This document shows positions 1 through 11,596 of a stretch of 64,000 nt of DNA, in pieces (position 1 is the stretch's first letter; the number at the start of each line of letters is the position of its first letter). Origin of the DNA: Alnus glutinosa (Eukaryota; Streptophyta; Magnoliopsida; Fagales; Betulaceae); the NCBI RefSeq assembly GCF_958979055.1, contig NC_084886.1, positions 35,131,654 to 35,195,653 on the forward strand. The letters run 5' to 3'. The translations under genes were made by a program, and so were the position numbers. The notes under the pieces were generated by a model that was not told where the DNA came from, searched no databases, and saw nothing but the letters and a program-made list of their open reading frames with translations.

Positions 1-1576
1 AACCCGGCATAAAACTTTTTCGGTTACCCTCACTCGGATAGGGGGGTAACTTGGCAAAAAATTTCTTATCCTCCTTCGGGCAAAGGGGGGTAAGTTAAAG
101 CATTTTCGGTTACCCTCACTCGGATAGGGGGTAACTCGGCAAAATTTTTTTTTTTTATCCTCCTTCGGTTAAGGGGGGTAAGTTAAAGCATTTTCAGTTA
201 CCCTCACTCGGATAGGGGGGTAACCCGGCATAAAGCATTTTCGGTTACCCTCACTCGAATATGGGGGTAACCCGGCATAAAACTTTTTCGGTTACCCTCA
301 CTCGGATAGGGGGGTAACTTGGCAAAAAATTTCTTATCCTCCTTCGGGCAAAGGGGGGTAAGTTAAAGCATTTTCGGTTACCCTCACTCGGATAGGGGGT
401 AACCCGGCATAAAACTTTTTCGGTTACCCTCACTTGGATAGGGGGTAACTCGGCAAAAAAAAAAAAAAAAAAAAAAAAAATTCTTATCCTCCTTCGGTTA
501 AGGGGGGTAAGTTAAAGCATTTTCAGTTACCCTCACTCGGATAGGGGGGTAACCCGGCATAAAGCATTTTCGGTTACCCTCACTCGGACAGGGGGGTAAC
601 CCGGCATAAAACTTTTTCGGTTACCCTCACTCAGATAGGGGGGTAACTTGGCAAAAAATTTCTTATCCTCCTTCGGGCAAAGGGGGGTAAGTTAAAACAT
701 TTTCGGTTACCCTCACTCGGATAGGGGGGTAACCCGGCATAAAACTTTTTCGGTTACCCTTACTCGGATAGGGGGGTAACTTGGCAAAAAATTTATTATC
801 CTCCTTCGGGCAAAGGGGGGTAAGTTAAAGCATTTTCGGTTACCCTCACTCGGATAGGGGGGTAACTTGGCAAAAAATTTCTTATCCTCCTTCGGGCAAA
901 GGGGGGTAAGTTAAAGCATTTTTGGTTACCCTCACTCGGATAGGGGGGTAACCCGGCATAAAACTTTTTCGGTTACCCTCACTTGGATAGGGGGTAACTC
1001 GGCAAAAAAAAAAATCTTATCCTCCTTCGGTTAAGGGGGGTAAGTTAAAGCATTTTTTGTTACCCTCACTCGGATAGGGGGGTAACCCGGCATAAAGCAT
1101 TTTCGGTTACCCTCACTCGGACAGGGGGGTAACCCGGCATAAAACTTTTTCGGTTACCCTCACTCGGATAGGGGGGTAACTTGGCAAAAAATTTCTTATC
1201 CTCCTTCGGGCAAAGGGGGGTAAGTTAAAACATTTTCGGTTACCCTCACTCGGATAGGGGGTAACCCGGCATAAAACTTTTTCGGTTACCCTTACTCGGA
1301 TAGGGGGGTAACTTGGCAAAAAATTTCTTATCCTCCTTCGGGCAAAGGGGGGTAAGTTAAAGCATTTTCGGTTACCCTCACTCGGATAGGGGGTAACTCG
1401 GCAAATTTTTTTTTTTTTTTATCCTCTTTCGGTTAAGGGGGGTAAGTTAAAGCATTTTCAGTTACCCTCACTCGGATAGGGGGGTAACCCGGCATAAAGT
1501 ATTTTCGGTTACCCTCACTCGAATATGGGGGTAACCCGGCATAAAACTTTTTCGGTTATCCTCCTTTGGTTAAGGG
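1..1576. repeat. Tandem array 1 (stem-loop minisatellite in LTR-element 3' region)
   Basis: About two dozen copies of a unit built around GTTACC, a short spacer and GGGGTAAC, so each unit is an imperfect inverted repeat. Two spacers alternate: a short one with CCGGCATAAA and a longer one with TTGGCAAAA followed by TTATCCTCCTTCGG. The composite unit is roughly 47 or 90 bp. Many units contain AGGGGGGTAAC, the same string that stands directly before the LTR at 3585. The array is cut by the left window edge. Short ORFs through it are repeat artefacts. Confidence 0.9.
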
Positions 1577-3570
1577 GGGTAACTCGGTTTAGCACGAAGA
1601 TCGCAGAGAAAGACTTGTGATGCTTGTTATAGTCTTCCTTGTTCTCAGCAATCTCTAGGAAGTGTTAAGCCATCTTTGAAGCGAAATTCAGTTGTCTGAA
1701 ACAAGAAATTTAGGTTTATTGTTGCACCCTTGATAAATAACTTAGACAATTTTCTACAAATTGCCACAGTTATTTAGGGGGGTATATTAGCTAAAGACTT
1801 GCTTATCTCATGCTAACTTGCTAGCTTTCCCTTTGGAAAAAGCACATGTATATATATATACATATACACGCATTATTGGAAATTTGCAGATTCTACGAAA
1901 ATTTATGCGCCGATATTTCAGCTCCTTTGGTGCCGAAGCAAATTTGCTCAAGAAGTGAAGCTCCATTCAAGCACACCACCTTCTGTGGCTAGGAGGTGGC
2001 ATAAAAGCGTCTATCCCGCGGATCGGGATACTCGTAAAATTCCTCCTTGGATAAGGGGGTCCTCCTCCAGATAAGGAGGTGGCACTAGAGTTGCAGAGGG
2101 GACTAATTGCCCCTGCAAAGTGTTGCACAAGCTACCAGTTATGGGACTACTTACAGACATTTCGGCAATTTCTGCTCGGATAATCATTATGCACACAATA
2201 GGTTGTTCTCTCTATCGGGTGGAAGCTAAGCAGTCATCTAGCTTTGTGATATCCTTGGGAACCTCACAGGAACCCAGATCAATCACCCTCCCGTGGACCA
2301 GGGCGATTCTCGTTCGGTGACGACTCCAGACGACTGTTGGTTATATACACACTCTCTCAGAGGCAAATTAGTTAAAATTTCATTTGCTAACAGGTTCTAT
2401 TTGCAGGAAACCTTCTTCGCAAGGCATAAAAAATCAATGAGGAGCATAACCTCGGTAAAAAATCAATGATGAGCTTAACCTCGGTAAAAAAAAAAAAGCA
2501 CAATAAGGAGCCCAACCTCTTCGACAGACCATCATGGGAAGGTGTCCCCTACGGTAAAATTTGAAGACCACCATTGACATTCAGGCTTTAGTTGTGAAAG
2601 CGGCAAAAGGGAGTCTCCCTTAGATGAAGAGGCAGAAAAACTTCTCCTCGAGTGAGGAGATCTTTGTCGGATAAGAAAAGTGACATGGCCTCCGAGAGAC
2701 ACTTCATGAGGTGATTAACGGAATTGTTCATCCTTGAAAATCTATCACCTCGCTTTGGTACTGCAAATTTTTCTCTCTCGGATAGAAAGGTAACCTCGGG
2801 AACTATCCCCTTTTGGGTAAAAAAGGGGGGTGGTTGTGGATCTGGACAGTTATTCCCTTATAGATAAAGAAATAATTTAAACACCTTCCCTCCTCGAATA
2901 TGGGGGGTAGAGAGGAGATCCGCATGACATTTCGAAAGCACGACAACACTTAGGATTTCTAGTGGCACAGATGATAGGCCGCCCTTGGCCTAAACCGGTG
3001 CAGACAGAATCAGCTTGGCTTGATTGTCTCCTTCGGACAAGGGACGGCTCGGATAGGCTAGTCAGCCTCTCCCTCGAATCTCAACTCGCCGAAACTTTTG
3101 TTGAAGACGCATCACGATTCTCGGCAAATGAAGCAAATGTTTATTTAAACAACAATTTCCATGGCAGGAAGTCTAAAAGACGCAAACATTCTCGGAATCA
3201 GCAACTTTGGTGTCGGTCGAAAGTCCACAAGACAAGAGACGTGGTGGAAGACGCACCTTTCTTGATGATAGAAAAACTCTGCGTACTCCCTTAATCATAT
3301 CAGGATCGAGAGTTGGAGATCACATGTACGTCGGATCCCCAGCGCACTAGAAGATCGCATTAGCACACGCCATTAAGGCGGCTCCTTGAGCCTGACATTC
3401 CTTCTCGATGCCGGCACCGCACAAGACCTTGCTGCACCCAAAGCTCAACAAAAGTCACTTCATCAGAAGAGGGACAAGAAGTACGAAAATTTGAGATTCT
3501 AGAATTTCAGGGCATCGATTTCCATGATCCCTATGCTTAATTCTCTTTATCTCGAGTAAGAGATAAGCGA
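1577..3570 (+). other. Non-coding internal region of LTR element 1
   Basis: No ORF here resembles a known protein. A 110-residue ORF at 2962-3294 has no domain I recognise. Scattered CTCGG, GGGGGT and TCCTCC motifs echo the flanking arrays (for example 2010-2080, 2440-2500 and 2760-2830), so this reads as the 3' untranslated part of a Tat-like or non-autonomous LTR element. No gag or pol motifs were seen. Confidence 0.5.
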
Positions 3571-3584
3571 ATTAGGGGGGTAAC
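3571..3584 (+). promoter_or_regulatory. Polypurine tract of LTR element 1
   Basis: ATTAGGGGGGTAAC lies immediately before the LTR start TGTTGG. A G-rich plus-strand primer abutting the 3' LTR is standard for LTR retrotransposons. It places the LTR at 3585 as the 3' LTR of an element read on the + strand. Confidence 0.7.
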
Positions 3585-4094
3585 TGTTGGGGAATTATTA
3601 TTCCCCACTCGGGTAGTGCACGTGTCGGACTATACTCAGTCGGGAGTGATTACTCGGGCAGTACATTTGGTCGGGAAGGTAGGCTTGGTCGGGAATGGAA
3701 AAGGTCTCGGTATTATATGGTTGGTCGGGAATCACCAGGATCCTTAGCATTTATTAGGATCTTAGTACTTGTCAAATCAGGTCAGAAATCAGCATGTAGC
3801 ACCATGCCTAGCATCTTCACACCTTACTGGTCACTGTTCACACTGTACAATAACAAGACTTTTTGCTATTCATCAACAGTGAAGTGGAGTATATATATAT
3901 ACCTATCATCTAAGAGGTATGGATAAGATCTAACATTAAGCTTCATACTCTCTCCCTCTCACACTCCAACTGATTTGGGCGTCGGAGGAGGCACCGCCGG
4001 CCAACCCCCGGCGGGTCTTTGTTTTGTTGCAGGTTTCAGGCAAAGGGGCGAATCTGAGGTTGCCACGTCATCGGGATGAAAATCATCATCAACA
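3585..4094 (+). mobile_element. 3' LTR of Ty3/gypsy-like element 1
   Basis: A 510-bp segment beginning TGTTGGGGAATT and ending CAACA. Its first bases form a hairpin (GGGGAATTATTATTCCCC). A TA-rich stretch near 3888-3902 may hold the TATA box. The block GGGCGTCGGAGG near 3978 matches the GCATCGGAG block in the LTR at 8034, a region conserved in plant Tat-type LTRs. The 5' LTR is outside the window. The two LTRs at 3585 and 8034 differ too much to be a pair from one insertion. Confidence 0.75.
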
Positions 4095-4190
4095 CAAGCA
4101 CAGACCTAAACTCCAGAGGACTAAAGGCCGGTGCTGCGAACCTGGATCCTAGAGCCGAACGATTTCGAGACATGTAGAGAACACTCTCTG

Positions 4191-4254
<64 letters not shown>

Positions 4255-4921
4255 GAAGCAAGGGCAGAGAAGAGAAATTTTCTGAAGCTCCAAATTTCTA
4301 AGCTGAGTACTTATTAAATGCCGACCAATTCAGAATAACGGCTGGGCTTCCCACCATGAGGGCCCCTTCCTGTCGGATTTCCGGGGTCTTTCAACCACCA
4401 TGACAAATTCCGAGCCAAAGATCACGAGGAGAAACTCTGAGCGGAGAAGAGATTCCAAGCCGAGGGTCCCATCCGAGCCGAGGATCCAATTTTCCCGAAG
4501 AGACCTATCCTTCCAAGATCAACTTCTGGAGCAGGCTGCGACACACCTCACTGACTATAAGATAAGTTGCTAATCCAAAATGTAGAACACGCTTTGTCCG
4601 TAACGAACCCATATAAAATGCCTACGTAGGCATTAGTCTCAAATGGAGGCATGGGTAGAAAAGCACACACTGTGCGTGTCTGCTTTCCTTTTCTTATTAA
4701 GGGTAGGGTCAACAACTAATAAATTAAAACAAGCAAAACATTTTTATTCTATCTCCATATCTTTGGCAAAATATATTGACAGGCCGGCTTGAACATTAAA
4801 TGAGGGATTTGCTTTCCAAAAGCAATATTCCCATCAATTGATAAATGTCGAATAGGAAGAGTTTGTTTTACTCATAAATTTCCTTATAATATTCTATGTT
4901 TGGCCCGAGACTTATTCTTTG
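4095..4921. other. Non-coding spacer with 62-bp poly(A) run
   Basis: No gene is visible. A pure A run occupies 4191-4252 and creates a spurious polyphenylalanine ORF on the other strand. The rest is probably internal sequence of LTR element 2, judged only from its position upstream of that element's arrays and 3' LTR. No primer-binding site follows 4094, so 3585-4094 is not a 5' LTR. Confidence 0.45.
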
Positions 4922-5850
4922 AACAGGTCAGAGTTGAGGATGAAAAATCCAAAGCCGTGAAAATCCAAGCCGAGGGTGAAAAATCCAAAGCCGAGAAAAT
5001 CCGAGCCGAGGGTCTAATTTTCCCGAGGGTGAAATTCGAGTCAAGGATAAATCCGACCGAGGGTCCAATTTCACCGAGAGTGAAATCTGAGCCGACGATC
5101 CAATCTTACCGAGGATAAAATTTGACCGAGGGTCCAATTTTTCCGAAGATCCAATTTTACCGAGGATAAAATTCGACCGAGGCTCTAATCCGACCGAGGG
5201 TCCAATTTCACCGAAAGTGAAATTCGAGCCGGGGATCCAATTTTACTGAGGATAAAATTCAATCGAGGCTTCAATCCGACCGAGGCTCCAATTTTCCCAA
5301 GGGTAAAATCCGAGCCAATGATAAACTCCGAGGCAAGGATAAAATCCGAGCCAAGGGTAAATTCAACCGAGGCTCTAATCCGAGCCGAGGATCCAATTTT
5401 ACCGAGGATAAAATTCAACCGAGGCTTCAATCCGACCGAGGCTCCAAATTTCCCGAGGGTGAAATCCTAGCCAAGGATCCAATCCGACCCAAGGGTAAAA
5501 TCCGAGCCAAGGGTAAATTCGACTGAAGCTCTAATCCAACCAAGGGTCCAATTTCACCGAAAGTGAAATCCGAGCTGAGGATCCAATTTTACCGAGGATA
5601 AAATTCAACCGAGGCTTCAATCCGACCGAGGCTCCAATTTTCCCGAGGGTGAAATCCTAGCCAAGGATCCAATCCGGCCCAAGGGTAAAATCCGAGCCAA
5701 TGATAAACTCCGAAGCGAGGATAAAATCCGAGCCAAGGGTAAATTCGACCGAGGCTCCGATTTTCCCGAGGATAAAAATCAAAGACGAAGATAAATTCAG
5801 AGCTGTGGAAACATTCCAAGCCAAGGGAGCAATCCGATCGAGGCTCAATG
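4922..5850. repeat. Tandem array 2 (irregular CCGAGG/AAAATT repeat)
   Basis: Degenerate repeats of roughly 17-25 bp made of CCGAGG, AGCCGAGG, ATCCAATTTT and ATAAAATTCGA, combined into longer near-duplicates (compare 5215-5290 with 5575-5640). Many units are dyads, such as TTTCAC-CGAAA-GTGAAA at 5206-5222 and TTTTA...TAAAA around CCGAGG. ORFs on both strands are products of the repeat. Confidence 0.85.
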
Positions 5851-6502
5851 CACAACTTCATCGAATATGGAGATAAGTTTACTCTTTGCATTTTCATTTA
5901 TGCTAGCCTACTCATAAATTTTTAGACAGTCAAATATATCTCATGCATTGATCAGTGAAGTTTAAAATGAACTTCTCACCGCAACATATAAAAATGATTA
6001 CACATCAAGTCTAAAAATTGGGGGGTACTCACAAACTTTTCCTCCGGTAGTACAAAACAAATATCCTAAACTTTCATACTTAGCTAACAATTAGCTAAGT
6101 ATAAAAGTTGGGGGGCACCAACTCGGTAAAATAGAGAAAACTGAAACAGAAGACTATATCAAATCGCAAGATTGAATCTTAGTGCAATTTTGCATTAATA
6201 AATTGTTAATTGCTAGATTCTGCTGCATATATGCATACCTATGTGCCTTTTAGACACAAGCAAGGCTAATATTTCATACCAGAGGGCTCTATCTAGCGAG
6301 ATCGGAAAATTCTGAAAAAATACTCATGCTTTGTCAAGCTTCTCCTACGCAGGTCTTCCTTGGCTACAAAATTCAAGAGCTCGTCAAGAGGGCCCGTCGA
6401 GAGAATTTTGATGGCAACCAACTAAAGAATATTCTTTGGAAGACAGGTGGCTTCCAGAAGACCCTGTGTTGCATACTAAAAAGCAAAAAGCCATCACAAC
6501 AA
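5851..6502. other. Non-coding internal region of LTR element 2
   Basis: No recognisable gene. Two G-tract blocks, TTGGGGGGTACTC (about 6018) and TTGGGGGGCACCAAC (about 6109), resemble the polypurine tracts of the neighbouring elements and may be relic or accessory plus-strand primers. Confidence 0.4.
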
Positions 6503-6927
6503 ACTCTGAGACTTGGATCACGTTGAGGGGATTCAAGTCGCAGAAATGCCGAGACTTGAATCACGTTGAGGGGATTCAAGTCGAAAAAATTCCGAGATTT
6601 GAATCACGTTGAGGGGATTCGAGCCGGACAAATGCCAAGACTGAATCATGTTGAGGGGATTCAAGTCGAAAAAATTCCGAGATTTGAATCACGCTGAGGG
6701 GATTCAAACCGGACAAACTCTGAGACTTGGATCACGTTGAGGGGATTCAAGTCACAGAAATGCCGAGACTCGAATCACGTTGAGGGGATTCAAGTCCAAA
6801 AAAATTCCGAGATTTGAATCACGTTGAGGGGATTCAAACCGGACAAATGCCGAGACTTGAATCACGTTGAGGGGATTCAAGTCGGAAAAACTTATATGAC
6901 TCGAATCATGTTGAGGGGATTCAAGCA
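6503..6927. repeat. Tandem array 3, ten copies of ~43 bp
   Basis: Ten units, each with TTGAATCACGTTGAGGGG followed by ATTCAA, giving inverted arms TTGAATC/GATTCAA. Spacers alternate between a CCGGACAAATGCCGAGAC type and a GAAAAAATTCCGAGAT type, so the true higher-order period may be two units. Single-base variants occur (CACGCTGAGG, CATGTTGAGG). Confidence 0.9.
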
Positions 6928-7202
6928 CTACAACCTCATCCTGCCTCGAGATTACTCGGCACGATTTGAGCGCAAAAAAGCCTCGACACCAGTCAGAGCA
7001 TCCAAAGCCTCAGCCAAGGCTCTAAACATCATCAAACGCCAACAACCACATTTGCTTGGAAATCAGCCTATCAACTCAGGTATGCAAACTAATCATTATT
7101 CGATACATATATACATCTGTTCTAATAGATTTCAGGGATCCTGCTTCGGCAAAAGTCATCACAACAAACCAAACAGGGAGACAACCCTTACAAAAGAAAA
7201 TG
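6928..7202. other. Spacer between tandem arrays
   Basis: Unique-looking non-coding sequence between arrays 3 and 4. The ORF crossing it (6824-7261) starts inside array 3 and has no recognisable domain. Confidence 0.4.
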
Positions 7203-7925
7203 TCTCTAAGACAAAAAAATTTCCGAGACTAAAAAAGTCTCCAAGAAGAAAAATATTCTAGGTCTGAAAATGTCTCCGAGACAAAACATTTTCCGAGACT
7301 AAAGAAGTCTCCGAGACAAAAAATTTTCCGAAATTAAAAAAGTCTCCAAGAAGAAAAATTTTCCAAGTTTGAAAAAGTCTCTGTGACAAAAAATTTTCCT
7401 AGTCTGAAAATGTCTCCGAGACAAAAAAAATTTTCCAAGACTAAAGAAGTCTCTTAGAAGAAAAATTTTCCAAGTTTGAAAAAGTCTCCGAGACAAAAAA
7501 TTTTCCTAGTCTGAAAATGTCTCCAAGACAAAAAAAATTTTCGAGACGAAAAATTATCCAAGTTTGAAAAAGTCTCCGAGACAAAAAATTTTCCTCGTCT
7601 GAAAATGTCTCTGAGACAAAAAATTTTCTGAGACTAAAGAACTCTCCGAGACGAAAAATTTTCCAAGTTTAAAAAAGTCTCCGAGACAAAATTTTCCGAG
7701 ATGAAAAATTTTCCAAGACTCAAAAAGTCTCCGAGACAAAAAAATTTCCGAGACTAAAAAGGTCTCCGAGATAAAAAAAATTTCCGAGACTAAAGAAGTC
7801 TTCGAGACAAAAAAATTTTCCTAGTCTGAAAATGTCTCCGAGACAAAAAAATTTCCGAGACAACAAAAGTCTTTGAGACGAAAAAAAATTTCGAGACTAA
7901 AAAAGTCTCCGAGACAAAAAAATTC
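7203..7925. repeat. Tandem array 4 (GTCTCCGAGAC repeat, ~34 bp)
   Basis: About twenty degenerate copies of a 30-37 bp unit: GTCTCCGAGAC, an A run, ATTTTCC, and GAGACTAAA or AAGTTTGAAA. The core GTCTC-C-GAGAC is a perfect palindrome. Fluctuating A-run length accounts for most of the variation in period. Confidence 0.9.
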
Positions 7926-8033
7926 CTAAACAAAAATATCCCGAGGCCAAAATAGCCTCATCTGCAAGTACAAAAGAAGATTCCCAATGCCCGACCAGTT
8001 GGACAAATCCGCCAATGGGAATCGAGGGGTATC
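7926..8033 (+). promoter_or_regulatory. End of internal region and polypurine tract of LTR element 2
   Basis: The last internal bases end in AATCGAGGGGTATC directly before TGTTAGGG. This purine-rich stretch fits the plus-strand primer of the LTR that follows. Confidence 0.6.
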
Positions 8034-8548
8034 TGTTAGGGAAATTATCATCCCCTAGGCAAATGGGCCTATACCCGAACCAGGGCCCAGTTGATATTGC
8101 TGGCCCAACTTGACCCGCTCAGTCACTAAGGCTTAACAGAGTCTTATAACACTTTGAAGGCTATGTTTGGAACACATGAAATAAATATATTATCCCATGA
8201 GGAGTAAGTGTCTCACTCTCCCACTCTCCCACTCTCCTACTTAAACCTCTATCTCATCTCACTAAGGGTCCCACTCAGCCATGACATGAAGGTGGAGCAA
8301 TGCGGTTGAGAATTATGTGCTTATAAATAGGCTGCTACCCCAGGTACAAAATACACTCTGAATATATGCTGAAAATATACTATACTTTTGTCTCTCAATA
8401 CTCTCCAAAATGGCCCACTGACTTTGGCATCGGAGAGGGGACGTCGGGAGACCCCTCCTCTGACGCATTGTTTGTTCTTCCTTACAGATTATGAAGAACA
8501 CGGCGAGTCAAAGATCTACATGTCACCGGACTGAAAACTGTTCTAACA
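8034..8548 (+). mobile_element. 3' LTR of Ty3/gypsy-like element 2
   Basis: A 515-bp segment from TGTTAGGGAAATT to GTTCTAACA. It has a TATA box (TTATAAATAG at 8321-8330) and a downstream GCATCGGAG block near 8425, typical of Tat-type LTRs. It is related to the LTR at 3585 at its 5' end and in the GTCGGAG region but otherwise diverged, so the two belong to sister families. The 5' LTR and coding genes are not in the window. Element 1 probably sits inside or against element 2. Confidence 0.75.
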
Positions 8549-8984
8549 CTATCTTTTACAAGGATTTTAGTGTGCCAGAATAGTCTGCTAGTGTAAGAGC
8601 TAAGGATAGATAGAGGAATTAGGTTAAGGATGGTATTTAATTTGGTTTGAGGATTAAAAACCTGCTTTATTTTGCTTAGCCAATAAGGGCTTTACCACCA
8701 GCAGTTTAGAAAAAAGCAAAATAAAAGAAGGATTGCCGATCCTAGTTTTGCCTATGAGGCTCTTACTGATCCCACTTTTTGCTTCCTCTGTGGTAGCCCC
8801 CCAATTGATTTATTAAGAGACTCAATTGTCTATGTCAATAAGCGAGATCTTGACTTTCTATCCGGACCTGCTTCTAAGATATCTCTTTCGGGTTGAACTT
8901 TAAGCCGATATAGAAAGGCAGCTTGCTTTAACTCTTTAACTTTACTGTTTGTGCCCCAACAAGCAAGGGATTGGGCTGCACGAA
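8549..8984. other. Unassigned sequence left of duplication block A
   Basis: No gene, RNA or repeat recognised. Homology to the second block begins at about 8985 (GATGTCC[C/T]ATAGAAATG), matching about 38235. Confidence 0.4.
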
Positions 8985-9567
8985 AGATGTCCCATAGAAA
9001 TGTAATGTTGGACTGTCACTCATACAGCAAAGCAGAATTTATAACGTTTTTAGTTTTCATTTGGTGTCACCAATATTACATGCCATGAGCTAATTCGATA
9101 AGTCCATTGTGGCTACCTTTTCAACAATTTAAAATGAAATTAGTAATGTCTGTTTAGATTATAAATGCAAAAAATTCTCCCCCAGAGCACTCCAACCAGT
9201 CAGTCTTTTGTAAAAAGACTTGTGTGCGTTAGCAATAGATTTCAGTATGCATCTTAGTGGGAAAATGTTATTGTTAATTTTGCATTTTTTGAGAACTGTT
9301 TCTTTAGGGGTTATACTTTGAATGTAGATAAATAGAGCATATTTTTCATAGTCACTCCAAGGGCTTTGATAGGAAAGGAACTTTTAAACAGTTGTAATAT
9401 ATAGCTTTCTTGGGTTTTCGAGATGGTTCTGGTGAAGTGGTTTCCGACACGTAAAAATTAACATCGCCTTACTATATCTAATACTTGTTTCTTCATTTGT
9501 TTTACATTTATGTCCGTCCATAATATGCCAGCCCTATTGACGAGACCACTTTTTTAAACTCCTCTAG

Positions 9568-10737
9568 AACCTGTTTCAAGACACATGGAGGAGCAAGGGC
9601 TAGAATTTCTGCAGTTTGCTTTCCGCTGGTTCAACTGTCTTCTAATACGCGAGGTTTGCTCCTCCAGATGCATTTCATGTATTATGAATTGCTTTAATTT
9701 TGTTAAGTGAACCAAATATGTAATCTCTAGGTTGCTTAAGTTGTAGCTGAGAACATTTGTGGCAGAGCTTTGGCCGTGATCTGGTGCTATTATCATTTAT
9801 GCAAAGCTAATACAGCTTCTGTCTTGTTAGATGCCTTTCCATCTTGTTACTCGCCTGTGGGACACATATCTTGCGGAAGGAGATGCATTGCCAGATTTCC
9901 TTGTATACATATTTGCCAGTTTTCTTTTAACGGTGAGTGGACACTCTTTGCTTTTGGGCTCATCGATCTTTGGTTAATGGTCGAAAATGTCAATGTCAAT
10001 GTTACTTTTCACAGTCGTTGGTTTAATAGTGAGAAATATAAAGGCAAGCATGTTTCACAGCTTTGTTTATAGAAGAGCTTGTATTTCACATGATCTTGCA
10101 GTTAACACCAAAGGTGGTGTGATCAGTTGCTGTCTAAAATATTCAATTTTCCATCTGGATGCCGCTTTTGAACTTATCATTGTGGTGTTTCTGTAAGCTT
10201 CTCATTTGGTCTTGCTATTCATGTGCTTCACTTGGCAGAATGATATCTTCTCTCAAAATCCTACCTATTTCTGAAAGCAAATATGTCATTCTAAAACTGA
10301 TATCTATCAGCAGATTGTCCCATATTAGCAATATCATCAGCTGGTCAATTTTTTTCCTAGTAAATGTGATTATTTTTGAAACTTTGCAAATCATTTGTGA
10401 AAGTTTGTCTCTATGAGTCTTTATGGTATTGAAAACATTTTGGTGTTTACCATTTGGTTATGCCTTTTTCTCCAAACAAATCTCTGGACAGTTGGCTCAA
10501 TCGAGTCACATTTTATTTTGTGATAGTGATGATTATATGTGAAATAGTTAAAATGAGCTGTTACCTTATATTCAGTGGTCAGATAAGCTTCAGAAGCTTG
10601 ATTTTCAAGAATTGGTGATGTTCCTTCAACACCTTCCAACACAGAACTGGACTCACCAAGAGTTGGAGATGGTGCTTTCTAGAGCATTTATGTGGCACAG
10701 TATGTTCAACAACTCTCCCAGCCACTTAGCTAGCTAA
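9568..10737 (+). pseudogene. 3' fragment of a TBC (RabGAP) domain gene, last three exons
   Basis: Three exons at 9568-9653, 9831-9932 and 10576-10737 (TAA) have good splice sites and join in frame. They encode the C-terminal end of a TBC1-domain Rab GTPase-activating protein, with RHMEEQGLEF, FAFRWFNCLLIRE, LWDTYLAEGDALPDF, and a tail rich in LQHLPTQNW and EMVLSRAFMWH ending SHLAS. The order matches plant TBC1D22-like proteins. TBC proteins speed GTP hydrolysis on Rabs in membrane traffic. The N-terminal part with the catalytic Arg and Gln fingers is absent, because duplication homology stops in the upstream intron at about 8985. Reading is open throughout, but as a fragment it should not be a working GAP. 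Confidence 0.8.
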
Positions 10738-11191
10738 AGAGAAAATTGTAATATTCATTATTTTTTCTCAGTTTGGAATTTTTATTTTTATATTTTTTCT
10801 CTTGCTCCAATGGAGGAAACCAGCCCACGTTCTCATATGAATTGTGGTTTGTAATAGCTGTATTTTCTTTGTAGATTTACTTTGACCACAGGAGAACATG
10901 GAAAAGAAAAATTAAAAATGAAAAAGCACTTTCTTGTACAACAATTTTCAATTTTCAATACCTGCTAACTACCCCCACCCGTACAATCCTATATATATAT
11001 ATACATACACATTTACATGTATATGCATGTAGCTATATATATAATAGAAAATGGGTAAAATCTAGAAAATAACATAATTCATGGCATTACAATTTGTCAT
11101 GCACAACATTTATTATAAATATATAAGTTCCACAACTCGCATGATACTCGTCCTAGAAACAAATACTTCATAATTGAGTATTTTCCCTAGA
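10738..11191. other. Convergent intergenic gap (block A)
   Basis: 455 bp between the TBC stop and the receptor-kinase stop. It holds a diverged copy of the dispersed CTCTTGCTCC...GGAGGAAACCAGCCC segment (about 10799-10865) and a TA-rich stretch near 10990-11045. Both genes' 3' UTRs must end here. Confidence 0.6.
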
Positions 11192-11557
11192 TCAAACCAT
11201 ATACATTTCTTGGTTCCTTAGCTGCCATAATGAAAGTGCTTGTAAAGACTTGGTTATTGGCTTCTTCTGAGAAAGAAATTCTTGAGACACGCATTTCATT
11301 GTAGGCCGAGACTTTGGTTTTTCGTGGAGGCATGCAAATGCTATTGTAGCGACAAGGAAAATATCTTGTTGAACCAAATGATTGGGAGGTGGCAAACGTT
11401 GATCTAATATTTCATGTAACATCATGTTTTGAGAAGACGATGATGATAATGAGGTCAAGAGTTCCGTTGGATGTCTTCCCATTATTATTTCCAGTGTCAC
11501 AACTCCAAAGCTATAAACATCGCATTTTTCAGTAACTTTCGTGGTATAGGCAAACTC

Positions 11558-11596
<39 letters not shown>

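Noticed and set aside
251..1319. Repeated ORFs with VRVTEKVLCRVTP motifs
   Set aside because: They translate tandem array 1 on the minus strand. The apparent protein repeat simply mirrors the DNA repeat, with no promoter or gene context.
4036..5897. Polyphenylalanine ORF and the LGSDFIL/ENRSLGRI repeat ORFs
   Set aside because: The first reads a poly(A) run; the others read array 2. Open frames exist on both strands at once, as expected from short-period repeats.
1..7925. CRISPR-like regular arrays
   Set aside because: Eukaryotic context, no unique spacers of constant length, no cas genes. The units are minisatellites inside LTR elements.
3585..8548. One LTR element spanning both LTRs
   Set aside because: Each LTR is preceded by a polypurine tract, no primer site follows 4094, and the two LTRs are strongly diverged. 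Two different 3' ends fit better.
8549..8984. tRNA or other RNA gene in the unassigned gap
   Set aside because: No cloverleaf, A/B boxes or other RNA signature recognised. No tRNA or rRNA gene was seen anywhere in the window.
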